NCBI GenBank assembly: GCA_019690055.1
Contig: JADGGF010000002.1
Coordinates: 1-33,183 of the forward strand
Reading direction: 5' to 3'
Length of the DNA: 33,183 bases
Origin: Micromonosporaceae bacterium
Lineage (GTDB): Bacteria > Actinomycetota > Actinomycetes > Mycobacteriales > Micromonosporaceae
Part shown: piece after piece, positions 20,042-28,461 of the stretch
Position numbering within the stretch: the stretch's first letter is position 1
Layout of the letters: every line of letters begins with the position of its first letter
Position numbers and translations under genes: made by a program
The notes under the pieces: generated by a model
What the model was told of the DNA's origin: nothing
The model's database searches: none
Seen by the model: the letters and a program-made list of their open reading frames with translations, nothing else

Positions 20042-21031
20042 ATGTCCTCAGCCGTGCGTGCCGCGCGGGCCCGCGAGCTCGGCGAACTGGTGAGCCCGCC
20101 GGGACGCTCCCCGATCACCTCGCCGCGGCGACGCCTCGCTGCATCCGCGTTCCTCCGCGGTCCGTGGCTCCTGCTCGGACCCGCGCTCGCGGTCGTCGCC
20201 GTCATCACGGGCTGGCCGCTGGTGCAGCTCGTCGTGATGTCGTTCCAGAAGTACGGTCGTGCCCAGATCTTCGGCGCGCCCCCGGAGTTCGTCGGGTTCG
20301 ACAACTACGTCGAGGTCCTGACCGACACCGAGTTCTGGGTGGTCCTCGGGCGCAGCCTGCTGCTGTGCGCGGCCTGCGTGGTGGCGACCATGGGGCTGGG
20401 CGTCGCGGTCGCCGTGCTCATGACCCGCCTCGGGCGCGGGCTACGGCTGCTCGTCTCGGTCGGCCTGCTGCTCGCCTGGGCCATGCCCGCCTTGACGGCC
20501 ACCACCATCTGGGGCTGGCTCTTCGACACGCGTCGTGGCCTCATCAACTACCTGATCACCCAGTTCACGGGCGCCGACTTCATGGGTCACTCCTGGCTCA
20601 ACAACTGGGTCAGCTTCTACTTCGTGGCCACGGTCGTCATCACCTGGCAGTCGGTGCCCTTCGTCGCCTTCACCACCTATGCGGCGCTGACCCAGGTGCC
20701 CCGGGAGGTGCTCGAGGCGGCGAGCATCGACGGGGCTTCGAGCTGGCAGCGGTTCCGCCAGATCGTCGTGCCGCACATTCGCGCGGTGCTCGTGGTCCTG
20801 CTGGTGCTCCAGATCATCTGGGACATGCGGGTCTTCACCCAGATCTACACGCTCCAGGCCATCGGCGGCATCGCCGAACAGACCAATACCATCGGCGTAT
20901 ACATCTACGTCACCTCCGTGGTGAGCGGTGACATGGGCGCTGGCGGCGCGATCGCCGTGTTGCTCGTCATCATCATGCTCGCCATGTCCGGCTACTACAT
21001 CCGCAGCGTCCTGCGCGAGGAGGGCATATGA
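20042..21031 (+). CDS. Sugar ABC transporter permease (MalF/DasB-like)
   Basis: Multiple TM segments and EAA-loop motif (EVLEAASIDGASSWQRFRQIVVPHIR); SD ggaggg. Confidence 0.93.
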   Translation: MSSAVRAARARELGELVSPPGRSPITSPRRRLAASAFLRGPWLLLGPALAVVAVITGWPLVQLVVMSFQKYGRAQIFGAPPEFVGFDNYVEVLTDTEFWVVLGRSLLLCAACVVATMGLGVAVAVLMTRLGRGLRLLVSVGLLLAWAMPALTATTIWGWLFDTRRGLINYLITQFTGADFMGHSWLNNWVSFYFVATVVITWQSVPFVAFTTYAALTQVPREVLEAASIDGASSWQRFRQIVVPHIRAVLVVLLVLQIIWDMRVFTQIYTLQAIGGIAEQTNTIGVYIYVTSVVSGDMGAGGAIAVLLVIIMLAMSGYYIRSVLREEGI

Positions 21032-21960
21032 GCACGCAGGCTCCACCGCGAGCGGGGCGCCCTACGGCCGCGCCGACACGGGTCGGATCGGGCCAGCCGG
21101 TCGGCCGGCGGCGTCAGCGTCGGGTGACCCTCGGGGGCACGATCCGGACGATCTGCGCGCTCGTGGTCTTCGTCGCCTCCGTCTTCCCGGTGTACTGGAT
21201 GGTCAACTCGTCCCTGCTGCCGGGCGCGGCCGTGCGCTCCTCGACGCCGCACCTGTGGCCGGACGAGTTCACGCTGGACAACTACGTCACGGTCCTCACG
21301 CCGGGCACCCGATCCATCGACTTCCTCCCCGCACTGCGCATCTCGCTCATCGTGACCCTGAGCACCGTGGTCTTCGCGCTGCTGTTCGCCTTCCTGGCAG
21401 CGCTCGCCCTGAGCCGGTTCCAGTTCCGCAGCCGGCGCATGCTCATCGTCGGTGTGCTGGCCATCCAGATGATCCCGGCTGAAGCCATGATGATCTCCAC
21501 CTTCCGGGTCCTGGACGGATGGAACCTGGTCAACACCACGGCCGGCCTGACGCTGGTCTACATCGCCGCCGTCCTGCCGTTCACGATCTGGACGCTGCGC
21601 GGCTTCGTCAACGGCGTGCCGGCGGAGCTCGAGGAGGCGGCCATGGTGGACGGCTGCAGCCGCATGGGCGCCTTCTGGCGCGTCACCTTCCCGCTGCTGG
21701 CCCCGGGCCTGGCCGCCACCGGTGTCTTCGCCTTCATCCAAGCTTGGAACGAATTCACATTCGCACTCATCATCATGAACCGCGCCGACCAACGGCCGCT
21801 GCCGGTGTGGCTGCGCGCCTTCGTCCAGGCGACCAAGGAGACGGACTGGGCGGTCATCATGGCGGGCTCCACCCTGGTCGCGATCCCGGTCATCATCTTC
21901 TTCCTCATCGTGCAGAGCCGCATGACCAGCGGCCTCGTTGCGGGGGCGGTGAAGGGTTGA
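21028..21960 (+). CDS. Carbohydrate ABC transporter permease (MalG/DasC-like)
   Basis: EAA loop ELEEAAMVDGCSRMGAFWRVTFPLLAPGL; ATGA overlap with the upstream permease. Confidence 0.93.
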   Translation: MSTQAPPRAGRPTAAPTRVGSGQPVGRRRQRRVTLGGTIRTICALVVFVASVFPVYWMVNSSLLPGAAVRSSTPHLWPDEFTLDNYVTVLTPGTRSIDFLPALRISLIVTLSTVVFALLFAFLAALALSRFQFRSRRMLIVGVLAIQMIPAEAMMISTFRVLDGWNLVNTTAGLTLVYIAAVLPFTIWTLRGFVNGVPAELEEAAMVDGCSRMGAFWRVTFPLLAPGLAATGVFAFIQAWNEFTFALIIMNRADQRPLPVWLRAFVQATKETDWAVIMAGSTLVAIPVIIFFLIVQSRMTSGLVAGAVKG

Positions 21961-23471
21961 CCCACCAAATAACGGAGTACCGACGTCTTGCGGCAGCCGT
22001 CCTCCTGCCGGGATTCCGCGGCACCACGCTGCCCGACTGGTTGCGGGCGCGCCTGGCGTCGGGCCTGGCCGGGGTGTGCCTGTTCGCAGAAAACATCGTC
22101 GATGACTCAGCCATGCGGCCGACGGACGGCGGCGAGGACAGCGACGCCCGGTCGGCGGCCGCCGGCGACAGCGACGCCCGGCTGGCCGAGCTGACCGGCC
22201 AGATCCGGGCGGAGAACCCGACCGCCGTCGTGGCGATCGACGAAGAGGGCGGCGACGTCACGCGCTTGGCCGCCGCCACGGGCTCGCCCTACCCCGGCAA
22301 CGCGGTGCTGGGCCGGCTCGACGACCCCGCGCTCACCGCCGCCGTGGCGCGCGCGGTCGCCACGCGGCTCGCCGCCGGCGGAGTGACGCTCAACTTCGCG
22401 CCCGTGGCCGACGTCAACTCCAACCCGCTCAACCCGGTCATCGGCGTGCGCAGCTTCGGCGCCTCCGCCGAGCTGGCCGCCCGGCACGTGGCCGCTTGGA
22501 CCGCGGCCCACGAACAGGCCGGGGTGGCAACCTCGGTCAAGCACTTCCCCGGACACGGCGACGTCGCGATCGACTCGCACCACGACCTGCCCGTGCTCGA
22601 CATCGACCCCGATCTGTTGCGGTCCCGCGAGCTCGTGCCGTTCGCGGCGGCGATCGCGGCGGGAGCCCGTACGGTCATGACCTCGCACATCGTGGTGCGA
22701 CCGGTGGACCCGACGGGACCGGCGACATTCTCGGCCCCGGTCCTGCAGGGCCTGCTCCGCGACGAGCTGGGCTTTTCCGGGGTCATCGTCTCCGACGCGC
22801 TCGACATGCGCGGCGCGAGCGGTGCCATCGGCATCCCGGCCGCGGCCGTGCGGGCGTTGGCGGCCGGGGTCGACCTGCTCTGCCTCGGCACTCGAAACAC
22901 GGACGCGCAACTGGCCGCGATCGAATCAGCGATCGTCGCCGCCGTGGAGTCCGGTGCGCTGCCGGCTGAGCGGTTGCGCGAGGCCGCGGCTCGGGTGGCC
23001 GGCCTGAGCGCGGTACGCACGGGGCCGGCGGTCCGGGCCGACGCTGGCGGCCTGCCAGACGCTGGCCGCCTGCCCGACGCCGACCGGATCGCCGAGGCCT
23101 TCGACGTGCGTCCGGGGGCGGTGCCCCCCGCGGGCGCCCGCGTCGTGCAGATCGAGACGACGGCCAACATGGCGGTCGGCACGATCCCGTGGGGGCTCGC
23201 CGCCGCCGGCGTGGCCGTCGACCGGGTCCACCCCGGCGACCCGGTACCGTCGGGCCCGCTGGTCCTGGTCGGCAAGGACAACCATCGCTACCCATCGGTA
23301 TGTGACATGATCGATAAAGCCCGCGCCGCCGGACCCACCCTGGTGGTCGACATGGGCTGGCCCGCTCCGGACCGGGCGTACGCGGACGTGGCGACGTTCG
23401 GCGCATCCCGCGCGGTCGGCCTGGCGCTTCATCAATGGCTCATCGCGCACGGTCTGGGGCACGCGCGATGA
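21957..23471 (+). CDS. Glycoside hydrolase family 3, beta-N-acetylhexosaminidase (NagZ/DasD-like)
   Basis: TSVKHFPGHGDVAIDSHHDLP (NagZ-type KHFPGHG..DSH..P motif); proposed TTG start at 21957 overlapping the permease stop (TTGA). Confidence 0.9.
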   Translation: MTHQITEYRRLAAAVLLPGFRGTTLPDWLRARLASGLAGVCLFAENIVDDSAMRPTDGGEDSDARSAAAGDSDARLAELTGQIRAENPTAVVAIDEEGGDVTRLAAATGSPYPGNAVLGRLDDPALTAAVARAVATRLAAGGVTLNFAPVADVNSNPLNPVIGVRSFGASAELAARHVAAWTAAHEQAGVATSVKHFPGHGDVAIDSHHDLPVLDIDPDLLRSRELVPFAAAIAAGARTVMTSHIVVRPVDPTGPATFSAPVLQGLLRDELGFSGVIVSDALDMRGASGAIGIPAAAVRALAAGVDLLCLGTRNTDAQLAAIESAIVAAVESGALPAERLREAAARVAGLSAVRTGPAVRADAGGLPDAGRLPDADRIAEAFDVRPGAVPPAGARVVQIETTANMAVGTIPWGLAAAGVAVDRVHPGDPVPSGPLVLVGKDNHRYPSVCDMIDKARAAGPTLVVDMGWPAPDRAYADVATFGASRAVGLALHQWLIAHGLGHAR

Positions 23472-24436
23472 GGCTCGCGGACGTGACGGGTGGCTTGCGG
23501 CTCGGCATCGACGTCGGCGCCACCAAGACGGCGGCGGTCCTGATCGACCCGGCCGGGGCGGTCGCCCACGAAGTGCGGCTGCCCACCGCGCCCGGCGAAG
23601 AGGGGGTGCTTGCCACGATCGGGGCCGCCATCGAGGGCATCGCCGCCGCAGCCCGGGTGGACGGCACCGGCTTCACCTCCGTCGGCATCGGCATCCCCGG
23701 CACGGTCGACCCGGTCACCGGCCGGGTGTCGCACGCGGTGAACCTCGGCGTCGAGGACCTCGACCTCGCTACCCTCGTGGCGGCCCGCACCGGCCTGGCC
23801 GTACGCGTGGAGAACGACGTCAAGGCGGCCGCGCTCGGGGCCTACCATGCGCTGCGCGAACCGGCCGCGCCCGACGGCTCGGAGGAGATCCACTCAATGG
23901 CCTACCTCAATCTCGGCACCGGGCTGGCCGCCGGGTTCGTCCTCGGCGGCGAGCTGTGGCGCGGGGCGCGGGGCGTGGCCGGCGAGATCGGCCACATCCC
24001 GATCGCCGAGGGCCCCGCCTGCCCGTGCGGTCAACGGGGGTGCCTCGAGCTCTACGCCTCCGGATCGGCGCTGACCCGGATGTGGCCGACCGATGATCCG
24101 CAACCCGTACGGGCGCTCTTCGACGCGGCCGACGGCGGTGACGACGCGGCGGTGAAGGTCCGCCGGAGCTTCATGGCCTCGGTCGCCTCCGCGGTGCGCA
24201 TCCTCGTCCTCACGATGGACGTCGATCTCGTCGTGATCGGCGGCGGCATCAGCAACCTCGGCCAGCGGCTGCTGGACGCGCTGCGCGAGGCGTTGGACGC
24301 GCAGGCGAGCACCAGCCGGTTCCTGGCGAGCCAGAACCTCTCACCGCGCGTACGGCTCGTGCCGCGCGGCGTGCCGGTGGCCGCGGTCGGCGCCGCGTTC
24401 ATCGGGGTCCCCGGGTACGCGGTGGGGCGGCGGTAG
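23468..24436 (+). CDS. ROK-family sugar kinase (N-acetylglucosamine/glucosamine kinase candidate)
   Basis: LGIDVGATKTAAVLID; ROK zinc motif CPCGQRGCLELYASG; ATGA overlap with GH3 stop. Confidence 0.9.
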   Translation: MRLADVTGGLRLGIDVGATKTAAVLIDPAGAVAHEVRLPTAPGEEGVLATIGAAIEGIAAAARVDGTGFTSVGIGIPGTVDPVTGRVSHAVNLGVEDLDLATLVAARTGLAVRVENDVKAAALGAYHALREPAAPDGSEEIHSMAYLNLGTGLAAGFVLGGELWRGARGVAGEIGHIPIAEGPACPCGQRGCLELYASGSALTRMWPTDDPQPVRALFDAADGGDDAAVKVRRSFMASVASAVRILVLTMDVDLVVIGGGISNLGQRLLDALREALDAQASTSRFLASQNLSPRVRLVPRGVPVAAVGAAFIGVPGYAVGRR

Positions 24437-24437
24437 C

Positions 24438-25241
24438 GTGGCCGAGGTCGTCATCGTTCCCGACGAGCGGGCCGGCGGTCGGCTCGCCGCCGCCCGCATC
24501 GCCCGTCTCGTCACCGCCAAACCCGACGCCGTGCTGGGGCTGGCCACTGGTGCGACCCCGCTGTCGACCTGGGCCGCGCTGGCCGAGTACGGACTGGACC
24601 TGTCGCGGGTGCGTGGTTTCGCGCTGGACGAGTACGTGGGCCTGCCGGCCGGGCACCCGGAGAGCTATCGCGAGGTCCTCATGCGGACGGTCGTGAAGCC
24701 GCTGGGCCTCTCGCCGGACCTCGTCCACGTGCCCGGGGACGACGGCGGCGACATCGCCACCGCCGGGCAGCGCTACGAAGAGGCGATCCGGGCCGCGGGC
24801 GGGGTCGACCTGCAGGTGCTCGGCATCGGTCGCACCGGCCACATCGGCTTCAACGAACCCGGCTCGTCGCTCGCCTCGCTCACCCGCGTCAAGACGCTGA
24901 CCGAACAGACGCGGCGCGACAACGCCCGCTTCTTCGCCTCGCTCGACGAGGTGCCCCGGCACTGCATCACGCAGGGACTCGGCACGATCCTGCGCGCCCG
25001 CGAGCTGCTGCTGCTGGCCTGGGGCGAGGCGAAGGCCGAGGCGCTGGCCGCGGCCGTCGAGGGCCCGGTCACCGCGTCCCTGCCCGCCTCGGCGATCCAA
25101 CTGCACCCCGAGGTGACGGTCATCGTCGACGAGGCCGCCGCCTCCCGACTGCGGTTCGCCGACTACTACCGCTACGCCTGGGAGAACCGACCCGACTGGG
25201 CCCGCGACGAGGACCTGCCGTCCTCGGTCACCGGCGCCTGA
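24438..25241 (+). CDS. nagB: Glucosamine-6-phosphate deaminase
   Basis: VLGLATGATPLSTWAALAEYGLDLSRVRGFALDEYVGLPAGHPESYREVL; GIGRTGHIGFNEPGSSLASLTRVKTL. Confidence 0.95.
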   Translation: MAEVVIVPDERAGGRLAAARIARLVTAKPDAVLGLATGATPLSTWAALAEYGLDLSRVRGFALDEYVGLPAGHPESYREVLMRTVVKPLGLSPDLVHVPGDDGGDIATAGQRYEEAIRAAGGVDLQVLGIGRTGHIGFNEPGSSLASLTRVKTLTEQTRRDNARFFASLDEVPRHCITQGLGTILRARELLLLAWGEAKAEALAAAVEGPVTASLPASAIQLHPEVTVIVDEAAASRLRFADYYRYAWENRPDWARDEDLPSSVTGA

Positions 25242-25244
25242 ACG

Positions 25245-25300
25245 CCCGTCCGAGCCGTTGATCTAGAGCAAACCCGTCCGAGCCGTTGATCTAGGGCAAA
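25245..25300. repeat. 28-bp tandem duplication
   Basis: CCCGTCCGAGCCGTTGATCTAGAGCAAA / CCCGTCCGAGCCGTTGATCTAGGGCAAA. Confidence 0.95.
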
Positions 25301-25348
25301 GAGTGGTGGTTGAAGATCAACTCACCACGCTACGCCCTAGATCAACGG
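25283..25348. repeat. Long inverted repeat (15-bp perfect outer arms, nested inner dyad) after nagB
   Basis: CCGTTGATCTAGGGC (25283-25297) ... GCCCTAGATCAACGG (25334-25348); inner GTGGTGgTTGA/TCAActCACCAC. Confidence 0.9.
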
Positions 25349-25414
25349 GAATAGGGGGCGTTGGTCGCCGGCCGAGCCTAGGCTGGGATCACGGCCAGCA
25401 CGGGGGGAGCGATC

Positions 25415-25978
25415 ATGGCAGACGAACCGGATCTGGTGGACGTCCTGGTGGCCGACCACGACGAGCTGCGGACCCTGGTCAGCACCCTCACCACCCCCGA
25501 CGGGGACGATCAGGACCCGCTCACGGTCACCATCGCCGAGCTGTCCCGACACCTCGTGGTCGAGGAGGACTACCTCTACCCGGCCGTGCGCGAGACCGTG
25601 CCCGACGGCGTCCCGCTGGCCAACGAGGCCCTAGCCGCCAGCGCCCAGACCGAGCGACTGGCGCAGCACATCGAGAAAACGTCACATATCGATACAGACC
25701 GCGCCGGGCTGATGCGAAGCCTGACTGACGCCGTGCACCGCCACATCGAGACGACCGAACGGGCGCTGTTCCCACGGCTACGGCAGCACTGTCCGCCGGC
25801 GCAGCTGCGTTTCCTCGCCGGCCAGGCCATGATGGCCAAGCGGACGGCGCCGACCCGACCGCACCCGCACGATCCGCGAACCCCACCGATGAACCAGATC
25901 CTCACGCCGGGCATCGGCCTGGTCGACCGAGTCCGCGACGCCCTGAGCGGCCGGCCCACCAAGCCAAACCAGCTCTGA
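25415..25978 (+). CDS. Hemerythrin (HHE) domain protein
   Basis: DVLVADHDELRTLV ... LSRHLVVEEDYLYPAVRE ... VHRHIETTERALFPRLR, spaced H/E ligands of HHE domains. Confidence 0.9.
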   Translation: MADEPDLVDVLVADHDELRTLVSTLTTPDGDDQDPLTVTIAELSRHLVVEEDYLYPAVRETVPDGVPLANEALAASAQTERLAQHIEKTSHIDTDRAGLMRSLTDAVHRHIETTERALFPRLRQHCPPAQLRFLAGQAMMAKRTAPTRPHPHDPRTPPMNQILTPGIGLVDRVRDALSGRPTKPNQL

Positions 25979-25980
25979 CA

Positions 25981-26640
25981 TCACCCCGCGAGCGGTTCGA
26001 CAATCTCACCGTTGTCGGGGATGCCCTCCTCGACCAGGTGCGGCTGGGCGGCTCCGCGCGACCACAGGCGGTACGAGCGAAAGGCCAGCGGTACCCCGCG
26101 AGCGCGGTAAGGATCGACGGAGTCCATGGCCTGGATGTGCAGGTGCGGCTGCGTCGAGTTGCCCGAGTTTCCGCAGGCGCCGAGCGTTTGGCCGGCGACG
26201 ACCGGGTCCCCCACCGCCACCCGGATGGAGCCGGCCCGCAGGTGGGCGAGCAGGACGTACACCCCGCCGTCGAGCTCAAGGATCACATGGTTGCCCGCGA
26301 TGGCGCCCGGCCCTTGGCGCACGCGCCCGGCCTGGCTCAGCGCGTACGGGATCAGGGCGAACGGAGACCGGCGGGCCTCGTGGTCGGGCTCGCCATCGTG
26401 CACCGCCGCGACCCGGCCGGGCGCGGGCGCGAGGATGGGCTGGCCGTAGCCCACGAAGCGCTCCGGCGGCTCCACCGAGAACAGGGTGCGCCAGTCCACG
26501 GCGCTGGCCGTCCGCCGCCCGTGCACAGCCACGAAGTCGATGGCGTAGGTCGTGGCGAACAGGTGCGTCCCGTGGCTGGGGATCCGGCGGGCCGGACTCA
26601 TCTGGGCCAGCCAGCGCCCCTGAAACGGTAGGGCCAGCAC
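25981..26640 (-). CDS. M23-family peptidase (LytM-like)
   Basis: SHGTHLFATTYAIDFV; ILAPAPGRVAAVHDG; GNHVILELDGGVYVLLAHLRAGSIRVAVGDPVVAGQTLGACGNSGNSTQPHLHIQAM (HxH). GTG at 26640 proposed; longer ORF to 26823 is a read-through of repeat plus GNAT remnant. Confidence 0.85.
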   Translation of the reverse strand: MLALPFQGRWLAQMSPARRIPSHGTHLFATTYAIDFVAVHGRRTASAVDWRTLFSVEPPERFVGYGQPILAPAPGRVAAVHDGEPDHEARRSPFALIPYALSQAGRVRQGPGAIAGNHVILELDGGVYVLLAHLRAGSIRVAVGDPVVAGQTLGACGNSGNSTQPHLHIQAMDSVDPYRARGVPLAFRSYRLWSRGAAQPHLVEEGIPDNGEIVEPLAG

Positions 26641-26655
26641 GACGGCCGGCCTCGG

Positions 26656-26710
26656 CGCAGGAAGGCGTCCTTCCTGGTCATTGGGCGTCAAGAGGGCGTC
26701 CTTCCTGAAC
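26656..26710 (-). repeat. Composite hairpin repeat, copy B (inverse orientation to copy A)
   Basis: Minus strand: GTTCAGGAAGGACGCCCTCTTGACGCCCAATGACCAGGAAGGACGCCTTCCTGCGCC; contains perfect palindrome CAGGAAGG-CGT-CCTTCCTG (26658-26676). Confidence 0.85.
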
Positions 26711-26711
26711 A

Positions 26712-26847
26712 GTGAGGCGATGGCGGGGGCGTTGTCGGTCTCCACTCCGAGGCTAATCACGCGGGGCAGGTCGAATCGGTCCGCCAGCCACGCCTCGGCC
26801 GCCCGCATCAGGGCGGTAGCCACGCCCCTGCGGCCGCACCTGTCCCT
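26712..26847 (-). pseudogene. Truncated GNAT acetyltransferase remnant
   Basis: RCGRRGVATALMRAAEAWLADRFDLPRVISLGVETDNAPAIASLF: GNAT motif A-like plus following helix, missing both the N-terminal half and the C-terminus; ends at the repeat. Confidence 0.7.
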
Positions 26848-26853
26848 CGGTGC

Positions 26854-27420
26854 TCATCCCGCCCGGTGCCGCCGGTAGTGCCGGGCGACCCGAACCCGGT
26901 TGCCGCACCGCGCCGGCGAGCACCAGATCCGCCGGGGATGGGCGGGCAGGAAAAGCAGGACGCAGTCGTCGGCCGCGCACTGTCGCACCCGGGCGACCGC
27001 GGGATCGGCGAGAAACTCCGCGCACGCCTCCGCGAGCCACGCACCCAAGCGGGCCCCGAGCGAGCCCGTACGGCGGCGGATCACGGCGACGCGAGCGCCA
27101 TCCCACACGGGCTCCAGCACGGCGGGCGCGACGCGCTGGACTCGGACGAGGACGGCCAGGTCCTCCGCCACCGGCGGCTCGCCGGCGCGCAGCCGATCGA
27201 GAGCACGCGCGGTGTGGTCCCGGACCTCGCGCACGATCCGCAGCGACTCCTTGTCCAGACCCGCCGCACGCAGCTCGGCCGCCTCGGCGAACCGCTCCGC
27301 TTGCACGGCGAGCCAGTCCGCCAGCCGGTCGGGGCCGGTCAGCAGATCTCCCGCCGCGGTGCGGGTGTTGACCAGGTCCAGCGCGAGCGGCTCGCCGGTC
27401 AGCGGGAACGGGTCGGTCAC
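26854..27420 (-). CDS. ABATE domain / CGNR zinc-finger protein (putative regulator)
   Basis: DPFPLTGEPLALDLVNTRTAAGDLLTGPDRLADWL; C-terminal CAADDCVLLFLPAHPRRIWCSPARCGNRVRVARHYRRHR. Confidence 0.9.
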   Translation of the reverse strand: MTDPFPLTGEPLALDLVNTRTAAGDLLTGPDRLADWLAVQAERFAEAAELRAAGLDKESLRIVREVRDHTARALDRLRAGEPPVAEDLAVLVRVQRVAPAVLEPVWDGARVAVIRRRTGSLGARLGAWLAEACAEFLADPAVARVRQCAADDCVLLFLPAHPRRIWCSPARCGNRVRVARHYRRHRAG

Positions 27421-27423
27421 GGG

Positions 27424-27478
27424 GCTAATGCTACTCAACCGTGTTGACGCGTTAGCACCACGCTGGTATGTCTAATGC
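27424..27478 (+). promoter_or_regulatory. Divergent promoter with GCTAATGC-type half-sites
   Basis: GCTAATGC (27424-27431), GCGTTAGC (27449-27456), CTAATGC (27472-27478); TTGACG (27444) - 17 bp - TATGTC (27467). Confidence 0.5.
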
Positions 27479-27504
27479 GACCTCACCGAGAGAAGGAGTT
27501 AGCC

Positions 27505-28425
27505 GTGATCGCCCGCACCGTCCACCGCCACATCGACGTCGGAGACGTTCGCGTCTTCTTCCGCGAGTCCGTGCCCGACCGGCCCGACGCGCCGGTGCTG
27601 CTGCTCCTGCACGGGTTCCCGTCCGGGTCGCACCAGTTCCGGCGGCTCATCGACGTGCTCGGGTCCCGCTACCGGCTCATCGCTCCGGACTACCCGGGCT
27701 TCGGCCGGACCGAGGCGCCCCCGGACTTCGCCTACACGTTCGACCGGCTCGCCGACGTCGTCGAGGGCTTCGTGCGCATGCTCGACCTGACCCGGTTCGT
27801 CATGTACGTGTTCGACTTCGGCGCGCCGGTCGGGTTCCGCATCGCCGAGCGGCATCCGGAGTGGATCGCGGGTCTCGTCGTGCAGAACGGCAATGCCTAC
27901 GCGGAGGGGTTGTCCGACGCCGCCCGCGACTTCATCGCGCTGCGCCCGGAGACGCCGGGCGCGCTCGACGAGGTCCGCGCGCTGCTCACGCTCGACGGCA
28001 CCCGCATGCAGTACGAGGCCGGGGTGCCCGACCCGGCGCTCGTCGCCCCGGACGGCTGGTTGCTCGACCAGCACTACCTGGACCTCCCCGGCCGCACGGA
28101 GGCCCAGATCGCGCTGGCTTTCGACTACCGCTCCAACGTCGATCGGTACGACCGGTGGCAGCGCTGGCTGCGCACGCACACCCCGCCAACGCTCATCGTC
28201 TGGGGCGTCGGGGACCCGTTCTTCCCCGAGCCGGGCGCCCGCGCCTATCTGCGCGATCTCCCCGACGCCGAGCTGCACCTGTTCGACACCGGCCACTTCG
28301 CGCTGGAGACGCACCTGGGCGAGATCGCCCCGCTGATCGCGGACTTCCTCGACCGCACCTGGTTCAGCGGCGCGTCAGCGCAATCGCGGCAAGCAGCACC
28401 GCCAGCAGAAACTGCACGGGCATGA
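27505..28425 (+). CDS. Alpha/beta hydrolase (epoxide hydrolase/haloalkane dehalogenase-like)
   Basis: LLLLHGFPSGSHQFRRLIDVL; DYPGFGRTEAP; nucleophile region FDFGAPVGFRIAERHPEWIAGLVVQNGNAY; GTG start at 27505. Confidence 0.9.
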   Translation: MIARTVHRHIDVGDVRVFFRESVPDRPDAPVLLLLHGFPSGSHQFRRLIDVLGSRYRLIAPDYPGFGRTEAPPDFAYTFDRLADVVEGFVRMLDLTRFVMYVFDFGAPVGFRIAERHPEWIAGLVVQNGNAYAEGLSDAARDFIALRPETPGALDEVRALLTLDGTRMQYEAGVPDPALVAPDGWLLDQHYLDLPGRTEAQIALAFDYRSNVDRYDRWQRWLRTHTPPTLIVWGVGDPFFPEPGARAYLRDLPDAELHLFDTGHFALETHLGEIAPLIADFLDRTWFSGASAQSRQAAPPAETARA

Positions 28426-28461
28426 TCGGCGGGTACCCCGGGTAGCGAGTCCAGGAGGGCC

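Noticed and set aside
26641-26823. GNAT-M23 bifunctional protein
   Set aside because: GNAT portion is truncated on both sides and joined through a dispersed hairpin repeat; better explained as pseudogene plus read-through.
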